Source of the DNA: Asanoa iriomotensis
GTDB taxonomy: Bacteria; Actinomycetota; Actinomycetes; Mycobacteriales; Micromonosporaceae
Length of the DNA: 53,684 nt
Assembly: GCF_016862515.1 (NCBI RefSeq)
Contig: NZ_BONC01000055.1
Location: forward strand, 1 to 53,684
Direction of reading: 5' to 3'
Part shown: positions 43,523-52,109 of the stretch, one piece after another
Layout: every line of letters starts with the position of its first letter
Numbering within the stretch: the first letter of the stretch is position 1
Notes under the pieces: model-generated
What the model was told of the DNA's origin: nothing
The model's database searches: none
Seen by the model: only the letters and a program-made list of their open reading frames with translations
Translations under genes and position numbers: made by a program

Positions 43523-46521
43523 TGCGGTTCGGTGTCCTGGGGCCGTTGCAGGTGCTGCGCGACGGATCGCCCGTCGCGGTCGGCGGTCCCCGACAGCGCG
43601 ACCTGCTGACGATCCTGCTGTTCCGCGCCAACGTCCTGCTCAGCTCCGACTGGTTGGCCGACGCGCTCTGGGACGGCGCGCCGCCGGCCAGCGCACAGGT
43701 CACGCTTCGCACCTACGTCGCGGGGCTGCGCCGGGCCCTCGAACCGGAGCGCGCCGGCGGAGAGTGGCGGCTGCTGCGCGCGCGGTCCGGCGGCTACGAG
43801 CTGTGCGTGCCCGCCGATGCCGTCGACCTGGCCCGGTTCGAGGCGCTGGCCGACGCCGGGAGCCGTGCCCTGGCCGACGGTGCGGCGCAGACCGCGGAGC
43901 GGGCGTTCCTGGACGCGCTGAGCCTGTGGCGGGGCGACCAGGTCGCGGCCGGCGACCTCGCGGCGCTGCGGGCCGAGACCGCCCGCCTGGTCGAGGGCCG
44001 CCACACGGTCGAGGAGGGCTGGCACGCCGCGGCGATCGCGGCCGGCCGGCACGCCGCCGTGCTGCCGGCGTTGCGCCGGTTCGTCACCGAGCATCCGGAG
44101 CGGGAGGCGGCCCGTGGCCGGCTCATGCTGGCGCTCTACCGGTCGGGGCAGCAGACCGCCGCCCTGGCCGCCTTCGACGAAGGCCGCCGCCACCTCGCGG
44201 AGCACTACGGCGTCGAGCCTTCCCAAGAGCTGCGCGACCTGCACCGGCAGATCCTCGAGCAGGCCGTGCCCGGGCCCCCGGTGGTCGTGGCTGCGGCGCC
44301 GATCAGTCAAGCGAAGTTGGTAGGGCGGGCCGCCGAGCTGGCCGCACTCGCCGACCTGCTCTCCACAGCCCTTGACGGCGCCGGCCGGATCGCCGCGATC
44401 GTCGGTGAACCGGGCATCGGCAAGACGAGCCTCGCGTCCGCCGTCGCCGACCGCGCCGCGGCGTCCGGCGTACCCGTCGTCTGGGGTCGTTGTCCCGACC
44501 TCGGCCAGGCACCGCCGTTCTGGCTCTGGTCGCAGGTCGTCCGCGCGCTCGCCGCCCTGCCGCAGGCCGGCGAGTCCGGTGCCGCCGCGGCGCTGGTCGG
44601 GTTCGCCGCCGGGCCGGCCGCGGCCGGCGACCACGATCCCGCCGCCCGGTTCCACACCTACGAGGCCGTCTCGTCGCTGGTCCGCGCGGTCGCCCGCCCG
44701 GCCGGACTGGTCATCGTGCTCGACGACCTGCACGCGGCCGACCTCGACTCGCTCCTGCTGCTGCGGTTCCTGGCGGCCAACCTCGCCGACTCGCGCATCC
44801 TCGTGGTGGCGACCCTGCGACCCTACGGCCACCTGCCCGACGTCGTCACGGCCCTCACCGACCTGGCCCGCCTCGCCGGAGCCCGCCAACTCGAACCGGC
44901 CGGCCTCGACGCCGACGCGGTGGCCGATCTCATGCGGCGCACCGGTGTGGCGCCGGACGCCGGCGCCGTCGCCCGGCTGCGCGCCCGAACCGGCGGCAAC
45001 CCGTTCTTCCTCACGGAGCTGCTCGCCGCACCCGACGACGCCGCACCGCCCAGCGTCCGGGACATGGCCCGGACCCGGCTCGACGCGCTCGAGCCCAACG
45101 AACGCGAGTGCCTCGACCTGCTCTGCGTCGCCGGCCGGGAGCTCGACCTGGAGCTGCTCGCGGCCGCCGCCGACAAGAACGTGACCGAGGTAGCGGGCCT
45201 CCTTGCCGAGCCGGCGACTGCCCACCTGGTCGCCGACGCCGGCCCGGGCGTGGTCCGGATGCGGCATCCGCTGTTCGCCGAGGTCGGCTACGCCGAGCTG
45301 GCACCGTCGCGCCGGGCCCTGCTGCACGCCCGGCTCGCCGACGCGGCCGAGGGCGGCGCCGCGCTCGCGCCGGCCGAGCTGGCACACCATTACGGGCAGG
45401 CGCGCGGCCTGGGTCGCGGCGACGACCACCTGCGCTGGACGCTGACCGCGGCCCAAGACGCCACCCGGCGGCTCGCGTACGAGGACGCCCTGGCCCACCT
45501 CGGCCGGGCCGCCGACCTGTTGGCGCGGGACGGTTCGGCGGAGGCCGAGCTGGGCGTGCAGCTCCACCGGACCGCCCTGCTGCAGATCACCGTCGGCGTC
45601 GGCAGCGACGCGGTCGACCGGGCCTGCGTGCGCGCCCGGGAGCTGCTCACCCTGGTGGGCCCGGACGCCGACGTCCGGGCAGCACTGTGGACGCTCGGCG
45701 AGCTCGCCGCCAACCGGGCCGAGTTCGGCATCGCCGACGACCTCGCCACCCGACTGTCCCGAGCGGACGGTGACCCCCTCCTGGACGCCGCCGGCCACTA
45801 CCTGCTCGGGGCGGTCCGCTACTTCACCGGCCGGCTCGAAGCGGCCGAGGCGGCGCTCAGCCGGTCGATCGCGCGCCTGCGCCTGGTTCCGGAGAGGACG
45901 CTGGCCGCGCAGGTCGGGCGTACACCACCGTTGTCGCCGTTGAACTTCCGCGCGCTGGTGCGTTCCTTGCGGGGCGACGCGGCGGGCGCCCGCGCGGACC
46001 TCGCCGCCGCGTGGGACCTGGCCGAGCGCACCGACGATCCGTACGCCCGGGGAAATGTCGCCTTGTTCACCGGTTGGCGGGCCATGCAGGAACGCGACGC
46101 GGTCGCCGGCAAGGCCGCCGCCGACTGGTGTCGCGAGATCGGCGACCGGCAGGACATCGCGCACTTCACCACGACCGGCCAGTTCCTCGCGGAATGGGTC
46201 GCGGTCGCCGCCGGCGACCTCGACCGGCGCGATGCGATGAGCGCCGCCGCGGACGCCATCTACGCGCACGGGCTGCGCTCCACCCGGACGGTCACGACGG
46301 CGGCGATGGCCGACGCGTGCCTGACCGCCGGCGACCGGGCGACAGCGGCCGTGCTGGCCGACACCGCGCTCGCAGCGGCCGACGTGGTCGGGGAACAGGT
46401 CATGAGGGCAGAACTCCTGCGCATCCGCGGCCTGGCCCGCGACGACGCGACCGACCTGGACGCCGGCGCCGCCCTCGCCGAGGCACAGGATGCGAACCTG
46501 CTGGTGGGGCGGTTCACATAG
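43522..46521 (+). CDS. SARP-family regulator with AAA ATPase and TPR-like domain
   Basis: 999 residues. The N-terminal OmpR-like winged helix (MRFGVLGPLQVLRDGSPVAV, then GLRRALEP and SGGYEL) is followed by a BTAD region (about 95-245). Next is an AAA-type ATPase with Walker A VGEPGIGKTS (295-303) and the Asp-rich Walker B VIVLDDLHAADL, then helical repeats to the end. The large SARP class activates antibiotic or secondary-metabolism genes, with ATP binding tuning DNA binding. There is no LuxR domain at the C-terminus. It is coupled to the methyltransferase and followed by the monooxygenase, its likely target. Confidence 0.92.
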   Translation: MRFGVLGPLQVLRDGSPVAVGGPRQRDLLTILLFRANVLLSSDWLADALWDGAPPASAQVTLRTYVAGLRRALEPERAGGEWRLLRARSGGYELCVPADAVDLARFEALADAGSRALADGAAQTAERAFLDALSLWRGDQVAAGDLAALRAETARLVEGRHTVEEGWHAAAIAAGRHAAVLPALRRFVTEHPEREAARGRLMLALYRSGQQTAALAAFDEGRRHLAEHYGVEPSQELRDLHRQILEQAVPGPPVVVAAAPISQAKLVGRAAELAALADLLSTALDGAGRIAAIVGEPGIGKTSLASAVADRAAASGVPVVWGRCPDLGQAPPFWLWSQVVRALAALPQAGESGAAAALVGFAAGPAAAGDHDPAARFHTYEAVSSLVRAVARPAGLVIVLDDLHAADLDSLLLLRFLAANLADSRILVVATLRPYGHLPDVVTALTDLARLAGARQLEPAGLDADAVADLMRRTGVAPDAGAVARLRARTGGNPFFLTELLAAPDDAAPPSVRDMARTRLDALEPNERECLDLLCVAGRELDLELLAAAADKNVTEVAGLLAEPATAHLVADAGPGVVRMRHPLFAEVGYAELAPSRRALLHARLADAAEGGAALAPAELAHHYGQARGLGRGDDHLRWTLTAAQDATRRLAYEDALAHLGRAADLLARDGSAEAELGVQLHRTALLQITVGVGSDAVDRACVRARELLTLVGPDADVRAALWTLGELAANRAEFGIADDLATRLSRADGDPLLDAAGHYLLGAVRYFTGRLEAAEAALSRSIARLRLVPERTLAAQVGRTPPLSPLNFRALVRSLRGDAAGARADLAAAWDLAERTDDPYARGNVALFTGWRAMQERDAVAGKAAADWCREIGDRQDIAHFTTTGQFLAEWVAVAAGDLDRRDAMSAAADAIYAHGLRSTRTVTTAAMADACLTAGDRATAAVLADTALAAADVVGEQVMRAELLRIRGLARDDATDLDAGAALAEAQDANLLVGRFT

Positions 46522-46606
46522 CGAGCGTGGCGGCGGGCGCGGCCAAGCCCCCCAGCTTTCTCCGGACACGCCCACCGCCTCGACGCCATCAAGCACACCG
46601 GACGGC

Positions 46607-46648
46607 CGTGGAGATCCCGTGGAGGCCGACCTCCACGCGACCTCCACG
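46607..46648. promoter_or_regulatory. 11-bp-phased heptamer array, candidate SARP operator
   Basis: CGTGGAG at 46607-46613 and 46618-46624, then the inverse CTCCACG at 46631-46637 and 46642-46648. Start-to-start spacing within each pair is exactly 11 bp. SARP proteins bind heptameric direct repeats with 11-bp phasing, so the layout fits, and the site lies 23 bp before the monooxygenase start. Confidence 0.6.
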
Positions 46649-46671
46649 CGCCCCTGGTTCCGTCGACAACC

Positions 46672-48210
46672 ATGTCTTCACCCTTCGATGTGGATGTCGT
46701 CGTGATCGGCTGCGGCCCCGTCGGCGCGCTGACCGCCAACCTGCTCGGCCGCCACGGCGTGCGCACGCTCGTCGTCGAGCGCGGTACCGCGCCGCACCGC
46801 CAGCCGCGCGCGTTCTCCTGCGACGACGAGGCGCTGCGGATCTACCAGCTCGCGGGCCTGCGGGACGAGGTCGCGGCCGACATGTACGCGCCGACCATCG
46901 TGGAGTACGTCGGCGCCTCCGCCCGCCCGTTCGCCACCATCGCCCTCGACGAGATCGACTTCGGGCTCGGCGCCGAACCGCTGCACTTCTTCGACCAGCC
47001 GATCCTGGAGGAGGCGCTGCGCAAGGGGTTCGACCGCTTCTCGCACGTCGAGCTGCGCACCGCGACGGAGCTGGTCGAGCTCACCCAGGACGCGGACGGC
47101 GTCACCGTCGTGCTGCGGGACGTCGACTCCGGGCGGCACACCACGGTGCGAGCGGGCTACGCGCTCGGCTGCGACGGCGCCCGCAGCGCCATCCGGGTCG
47201 AGGCGGGCATCAAGCTGGTCGGCACCTCGTACGCCGAGCCCTGGCTGGCCGTCACCGCCGACGTCCCGCCGGAGGCCGTGCGGGTGCCGGAGACCCAGTT
47301 CGTCTGCGACTGGCGCCGACCCGGGTTCGTCTCCCCCGGCGCGATCGGCACGCACCGCTTCGAGTTCATGCTCCAGGACGGCGAGTCGGTCGACGAGATG
47401 ACCAGTCCGGAGACGATCGACCGGCTCGCGGCCCGCTTCGTCGACCCGGCGCGGATGCGGGTCACCCGGGCGGTCGTCTACACGTTCCACCATGTCGTCG
47501 CCGAGCGCTGGCGCGACGGGCGGGTGTTCCTCCTCGGCGACGCCGCGCACCAGATGCCGCCGTTCCTCGGGCAGGGCCTGTGCAGCGGCCTGCGCGACGC
47601 CGCCAACCTGACCTGGAAGCTCGCGATGGTCATCCAGGGGCACGGCAGCGACGCGTTGCTGGACACCTACGAGACCGAGCGCCGCCCGCACACCGAGGAG
47701 ATGGCGACCACGAGCGTCCGGCTCGGCCGGGTCTTCCTGGTCCGCAAGCGGTGGGCCGCGGCCCTGCGCGACGCCGCGCTGCGGACGATCCAGACCATTC
47801 CGCGGGTACGCCGCTTCGTGCGCCACTTCGAGTTCAAGCCGCTGCCGACCTTGCGCGCGGGTTTCCTGGCGGGCGGGGTCCGCAAGGGACCGGTCGGCGT
47901 GATGTTCCCGCAGCCGTTCGTGACGGTGGACGGATCGCGGCGGCTCCTCGACGACGTGCTCGGCACCGGGTTCGCCCTGGTCGGGCCGGACGTCTCCGCG
48001 CAGACGGCGGCGACGTGGTCGGGACCGCCGGCGACGTTCGTCCGCGTCCTGAAGCCCGGTGCGTCGCCGGCTGGCGGTGAGGTGGTCGAGGTCGGTGACC
48101 CCGACGGCCTGCTCAAAGCCTGGTTCGACCGCAACCGGGTCGGGATGGTGGTGCTGCGCCCGGACCGGTTCGTCTACGGCACCGACCCGGGCTACACGGC
48201 GATCGAATAG
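46672..48210 (+). CDS. FAD-dependent aromatic monooxygenase (MhpA/PheA-like)
   Basis: 512 residues. The FAD fold opens DVVVIGCGPVGALTANLLGR; the NAD(P)H/FAD DG motif is GCDGARSAIR and the second FAD motif is VFLLGDAAHQMPPFLGQG. It most resembles 3-(3-hydroxyphenyl)propionate-hydroxylase-type aromatic hydroxylases, a group also common in polyketide tailoring. It should insert one oxygen atom into an aromatic ring with NAD(P)H. No ribosome site precedes ATG 46672, but the start gives the normal N-terminus. It overlaps the convergent nitrilase gene by 19 bp. Confidence 0.9.
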   Translation: MSSPFDVDVVVIGCGPVGALTANLLGRHGVRTLVVERGTAPHRQPRAFSCDDEALRIYQLAGLRDEVAADMYAPTIVEYVGASARPFATIALDEIDFGLGAEPLHFFDQPILEEALRKGFDRFSHVELRTATELVELTQDADGVTVVLRDVDSGRHTTVRAGYALGCDGARSAIRVEAGIKLVGTSYAEPWLAVTADVPPEAVRVPETQFVCDWRRPGFVSPGAIGTHRFEFMLQDGESVDEMTSPETIDRLAARFVDPARMRVTRAVVYTFHHVVAERWRDGRVFLLGDAAHQMPPFLGQGLCSGLRDAANLTWKLAMVIQGHGSDALLDTYETERRPHTEEMATTSVRLGRVFLVRKRWAAALRDAALRTIQTIPRVRRFVRHFEFKPLPTLRAGFLAGGVRKGPVGVMFPQPFVTVDGSRRLLDDVLGTGFALVGPDVSAQTAATWSGPPATFVRVLKPGASPAGGEVVEVGDPDGLLKAWFDRNRVGMVVLRPDRFVYGTDPGYTAIE

Positions 48211-48998
48211 CGTCCCGGCTCCGGCGCCGCGGTCGACTCCGCCAGCACCGGGTGGTCGGCGCGGGCCGCCGCGAGCACCTCGGGGTCGAGACGGCCGATC
48301 GCCACCCCGGGGTCGGCCGCGCCCGCGTCGATGAGCAGCGTGCCGTCCGGGTTCCAGATCGCGCTGCCGCCGCAGCCGACGAGCGATCCGGCGGCGCCCA
48401 CGTGGTTTGCCAGCACCGTGTAGATCGTGTTGTCCAGGGCCCTGGCCGGCAGTTGGGTCGCCCGCCGCGTCGCGCTGGTGCCGGGGCTGAACAGGGCACC
48501 GACCACGTACGCGTGGCAGCCGTCGAGCGCCGCCGCGTGCGCGTGGCCCGGGAAGCCGGTGTCGGCGCAGATGCCCAGCCCCAGCCGCCAGCCGTCGACC
48601 TCGATCGTGCAGCCACGCGCCCCGGGCGCGACGCCGGCCGCCCGCTCGGTCGGTGTCGCGCACTGCTTGTCGTAGCGGCCGGCCAGCGCGCCGGACCGGT
48701 CGAACACCAGAGCGGAGATGTGCGCCCGCCCGTCGGCCACCACCGGTGCGCCGACCACGAGGGCGGTGCCGGTCTCCGCGCACGCCTTGGACAGCGGCTC
48801 CAGGCGCGGGTCGCCGGGTGACAGCGCGTGCGAGCGGACCGCGCCCAGGTCGTACCCCGTCAGGAAGAGCTCAGGCAGCACGAGCACGGCGGCGCCCTCG
48901 GCGCGCCGGACCAGGTCGGCGGCCGTGGCCGCGTTGGCCGCCACGTCGAGCGGAACGCAGGCGGCCTGGCCTGCGGCGATGGTCAGCGGATCCACCAC
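48192..48998 (-). CDS. Carbon-nitrogen hydrolase (nitrilase superfamily)
   Basis: 268 residues with the Glu-Lys-Cys triad of the nitrilase superfamily: Glu in LPELFLTGYD, Lys in GRYDKQCATPTER and Cys in LGICADTGFPGHA. It starts at one of two adjacent GTG codons. It should hydrolyse an amide bond of a small molecule in the cytosol. The presence of YDLGAVRSHAL and an N-terminal AAGQ segment is family-typical. Its substrate cannot be fixed. Convergent 19-bp overlap with the monooxygenase. Confidence 0.9.
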   Translation of the reverse strand: MVDPLTIAAGQAACVPLDVAANAATAADLVRRAEGAAVLVLPELFLTGYDLGAVRSHALSPGDPRLEPLSKACAETGTALVVGAPVVADGRAHISALVFDRSGALAGRYDKQCATPTERAAGVAPGARGCTIEVDGWRLGLGICADTGFPGHAHAAALDGCHAYVVGALFSPGTSATRRATQLPARALDNTIYTVLANHVGAAGSLVGCGGSAIWNPDGTLLIDAGAADPGVAIGRLDPEVLAAARADHPVLAESTAAPEPGRYSIAV

Positions 48999-49110
48999 CG
49001 CAGCCTAGCCGTGAAACTTACTTTCAGAATATGCGCACGGCGTGGCAGGTATTGACGCGCTCGACATCGATGGAGGATGGTGGCCCGAGGCAACCCCCGG
49101 GAGGCGCGAC

Positions 49111-51048
49111 ATGCGACGAACCCTCAGCTACCTCACCGCGGCCACCCTCACGCTCGCGGGACTCACGGCGACCTCGGCGCCGGCGAGCGCCGCGCCGGCG
49201 GATCGACAGCAGGCATACGCGGCCGCAGCGGACGAGTTCGGTGTGCCCGAGAGCGTCCTGCTCGGTGTGTCCTATCTGGAGTCACGCTGGGACGTCAACG
49301 CCGGCAGGCCGAGCACGAGCGGCGGCTTCGGCCCGATGCACCTGACCGACGCCGCGGGGCTCCGCACCTCCTCGCTCACCCACGACGGCGCCGCCGACGA
49401 TCCGCGCGGTGACGAGAGCCGCCCGTTGCCGGCGCCGCCCGCCACCGCACCGGATCCCGCGCCGCCGGCCGCCGCGTTGCAGACCCTCGACGCCGCCGCC
49501 GACCTGACCGGTGCGGCGAAGGAGACGCTGCGCACCGACCCGACGACCAACATCCGCGGCGGTGCCGCGCTGCTCGCCGCGTACCAGCAGGCGCTCGGCG
49601 AGACCAGCGCCGACCCGGCGGCCTGGTACGGCGCCGTGGCGCGCTACTCCGGTGCCGACACCACCGAGGCGGCGACGGCGTTCGCCGACGAGGTCTACGC
49701 GACCATCCAGGACGGTGCCGCGCGCACCACCGACGACGGTCAGGCGGTCCGGCTCGAGGGGCGGTCGGTGGCGCCCCAGCGAGCCCAGGTCGACCGGCTC
49801 GGCCTGCGTAAGGCGGGCCGGCCGGACGGGCTGGAGTGCCCGGTGACGGTGGCCTGCGAGTGGATACCGGCGCCCTACGAGCAGTACGGCGCGACGCCCG
49901 GCGCCTACGGCAACCACGACCTGTCCGAGCGCCCGGAGCGGCAGAAGATCGAGTACATCGTCATCCACGACACCGAGGGCTCCTACGCCACGACGCTCAA
50001 CCTCGTGCAGGACCCGACGTACGTGAGCTGGCACTACACCCTGCGCTCGGTCGACGGGCACATCGCACAGCACGTGAAGAGCAAGGACGTCGCCTGGCAC
50101 GCCGGCAACTGGGACGTCAACGCCCGCTCGATCGGGCTGGAGCACGAGGGCTTCGCGGCCGACGGAAGCTGGTACACCGAGGCGATGTACCGCTCCTCGG
50201 CCAAGCTGGTCCGCTACCTGGCCAAGCGCTTCGACATCCCGCTCAACCGGCAGCACATCCTCGGCCACGACACGGTGCCCGGCACCACGGCGGCGACCGT
50301 CCGCGGCATGCACTGGGACCCGGGGCCTTACTGGGACTGGTCGCACTACTTCGACCTGTTGGGTGCGCCGCTCTGGTCCACCGGGACCGCGCTGACCGGG
50401 CTCGTGCAGATCGACCCCGACTATGCCACCAACCAGCCGGCGTTCACGGGCTGCGTCACCGCCGGAGTCTTGTGCACACCGCACGGGTCCTCGGCGCTGG
50501 TGCTGCGGACCGCGCCGTCGCCGGACGCGCCGTTGTTGACCGACCTCGGCCTGCACCCCGACGGGTCACCGTCCACGATGCACATCTCCGACCACGGTGC
50601 GCGGGCCTCGGCGGGGCAGACGTTCGCGCTCGCCGGCCGCGACGGTGACTGGACCGCGATCTGGTACCTCGGCCAGAAGGGCTGGTTCCACAACCCGCGG
50701 TCGGCACCCACCGCCAACTGGCAGCTCGGGCTCGTCGCCGTTCCCAAGCAGGGCAAGGAGACCATCCCGGTGTACGGGCGTGCGTATCCGGAAGCCGCGG
50801 CGTACCCGGCCGGCGTGCCGGTCCAGGCGATCTCGCCGTTGCAGTACACGCTCTCGGCCGGGCAGCGTTATGCGGTCGGTGCCGTGCTGCCGGGGCAGTA
50901 CTACCGGGCCACCACGTTCGCCGGCACCTCGCCCGGTGACTGGACGGTGATCCAGGGTTCGAAGACCTATGTGGAAATCCAGTTCGGACAGCGGGTGGCG
51001 TTCGTCGACAAGGCGGACGTGGACCTGCGGCTGTCGATCGGCGGCTGA
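49111..51048 (+). CDS. Secreted N-acetylmuramoyl-L-alanine amidase (Amidase_2) with N-terminal lytic-transglycosylase-like segment
   Basis: 645 residues with a Sec signal ending PASAA. Residues 30-80 (EFGVPESVLLGVSYLESRWD) look like a lytic transglycosylase-type helix bundle carrying a Glu. The central Amidase_2 domain has YIVIHDTEGSYATTLNLVQD, VSWHYTL, WHAGNWDVNARSIGLEHEGF and ILGHDTVPGT, the zinc and catalytic residues. The C-terminal part (about 450-645) is SH3-like and may bind cell wall. It cleaves peptide stems from glycan in peptidoglycan. ATG 49111 has GGGAGG upstream. A hairpin follows. Confidence 0.9.
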   Translation: MRRTLSYLTAATLTLAGLTATSAPASAAPADRQQAYAAAADEFGVPESVLLGVSYLESRWDVNAGRPSTSGGFGPMHLTDAAGLRTSSLTHDGAADDPRGDESRPLPAPPATAPDPAPPAAALQTLDAAADLTGAAKETLRTDPTTNIRGGAALLAAYQQALGETSADPAAWYGAVARYSGADTTEAATAFADEVYATIQDGAARTTDDGQAVRLEGRSVAPQRAQVDRLGLRKAGRPDGLECPVTVACEWIPAPYEQYGATPGAYGNHDLSERPERQKIEYIVIHDTEGSYATTLNLVQDPTYVSWHYTLRSVDGHIAQHVKSKDVAWHAGNWDVNARSIGLEHEGFAADGSWYTEAMYRSSAKLVRYLAKRFDIPLNRQHILGHDTVPGTTAATVRGMHWDPGPYWDWSHYFDLLGAPLWSTGTALTGLVQIDPDYATNQPAFTGCVTAGVLCTPHGSSALVLRTAPSPDAPLLTDLGLHPDGSPSTMHISDHGARASAGQTFALAGRDGDWTAIWYLGQKGWFHNPRSAPTANWQLGLVAVPKQGKETIPVYGRAYPEAAAYPAGVPVQAISPLQYTLSAGQRYAVGAVLPGQYYRATTFAGTSPGDWTVIQGSKTYVEIQFGQRVAFVDKADVDLRLSIGG

Positions 51049-51065
51049 GCGGGGGGGGTTGGACC

Positions 51066-51105
51066 AGCGGCCGCTCGCGGGCATCGGGGCCTGCGGGCGG
51101 CCGCT
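51066..51105. terminator. 17-bp-stem bidirectional terminator
   Basis: Arms 51066-51082 and 51089-51105 pair over 17 bases with two G-T wobbles and a six-base loop. It lies between the stops of the convergent amidase and phosphotransferase genes. A tcttctgct run follows on the plus strand. Confidence 0.8.
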
Positions 51106-51113
51106 TCTTCTGC

Positions 51114-52040
51114 TCAGCTGTCGCGCAGCTCGGCGATGGCTTTCTCGGTGAGGGGGCGCGCCAGCATCGCGTCGAGGCGGGCGGTGGCGCGGTCGCGGTC
51201 CTCCGCCGGGCTGGTCGGGTCGAGGGCCCGGGTGCCGTAGAACTCGAGCAGGTGGCCCTGCACGGCGATCGCCGTCGAGAAGTGCTCTCGTTCCGGGGGC
51301 GGCCCGCCGTAAGCGCGAGCCGCTGCGGGCGCGGCGTCGCCCACCTCCCAGAGGAGCGCGGCGAACTCGCGCTCGGGCTGGGCCGGGCCGCTGTTCTCCC
51401 AGTCCAGCACGACCAGGTGGCCGCCGGTGGCGCGCCGGACGTTGTCGGCGTTGAGGTCGCGGTGGCACGTGCGGACCTTGGCCGGGTCGGGCGGGCGGAC
51501 GAGGGCGTCGAGGGCGATCAGCTCGGGGAGGTGCTCGTCGAGCGGGCCGGCCCACTCTGCGTTGGCCTTCGCGGCTTTTGCCGCGAGCGCGGTCCAGCGT
51601 GCCGGGCCCAGCGGGGCGGCGAACCACTCGCCGACCGGGCCGCGGGCGGGATGTCGCACCCGGTGCAGGCGGGCCAGCAGATCGCCCAGGTCGGCGGCGG
51701 ACGGGTCGGGCGCGGCCGGGTCGAGGTCGACCCATTCGTACACCCGCAGCACCGCGTCAGGACCACGCACCGTGACCTGGCCGTCGGTCGTGCGCACCGG
51801 CGACGGCAGTGGGACGCCCGTTGCCGCAACCGCGAGCTGGAAGGCCACGTCCGCGGCGGCGTCCGCCTCGAGCACCGGGACCAGCGCTTCCTTGACCGCC
51901 CAGGTGCCGCCCTCGGTGTCGAGGCGCCAGATGCGGCCCAGCTCGCCGCGCGCCGCGTACACCGGCGGGTTGGTCGCACGCCCGAGCCCGTAACGCGCGG
52001 TCACCATGGCCGTGACCTCCGAGGACAGCATGCCGATCAT
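51114..52040 (-). CDS. Aminoglycoside phosphotransferase-like (APH/choline kinase fold) protein
   Basis: 308 residues. The kinase-fold brackets are visible: VKEALVP (Lys of the ATP site), the catalytic loop CHRDLNADNV (Brenner motif HxDxxxxN) and the metal-binding DWEN. Such proteins phosphorylate small molecules such as aminoglycosides, homoserine or choline; the substrate is not readable. Start ATG 52040 or 52031. It is divergent from the permease with 69 bp between the starts, a gap holding an imperfect repeat of GTGGAYAT. Confidence 0.85.
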   Translation of the reverse strand: MIGMLSSEVTAMVTARYGLGRATNPPVYAARGELGRIWRLDTEGGTWAVKEALVPVLEADAAADVAFQLAVAATGVPLPSPVRTTDGQVTVRGPDAVLRVYEWVDLDPAAPDPSAADLGDLLARLHRVRHPARGPVGEWFAAPLGPARWTALAAKAAKANAEWAGPLDEHLPELIALDALVRPPDPAKVRTCHRDLNADNVRRATGGHLVVLDWENSGPAQPEREFAALLWEVGDAAPAAARAYGGPPPEREHFSTAIAVQGHLLEFYGTRALDPTSPAEDRDRATARLDAMLARPLTEKAIAELRDS

Positions 52041-52109
52041 TGTCCTTGACGCGACCGGAGAAGGAGATCAATATCCACTCGGTTGATGTCCACTCTGGAG
52101 GCGCATGCC

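Noticed and set aside
43369-46647. A 1092-codon open frame antisense to the SARP gene
   Set aside because: It mirrors the GC bias of the real gene; its translation is low-complexity Arg/Gly/Val without domains, while the plus strand encodes SARP, BTAD and AAA motifs.
49012-49026. Imperfect palindrome TGAAA-N5-TTTCA upstream of the amidase, and a possible riboswitch leader
   Set aside because: The dyad has only five-base arms and I could not find the conserved parts of a c-di-AMP or other known riboswitch in the 110-bp leader.
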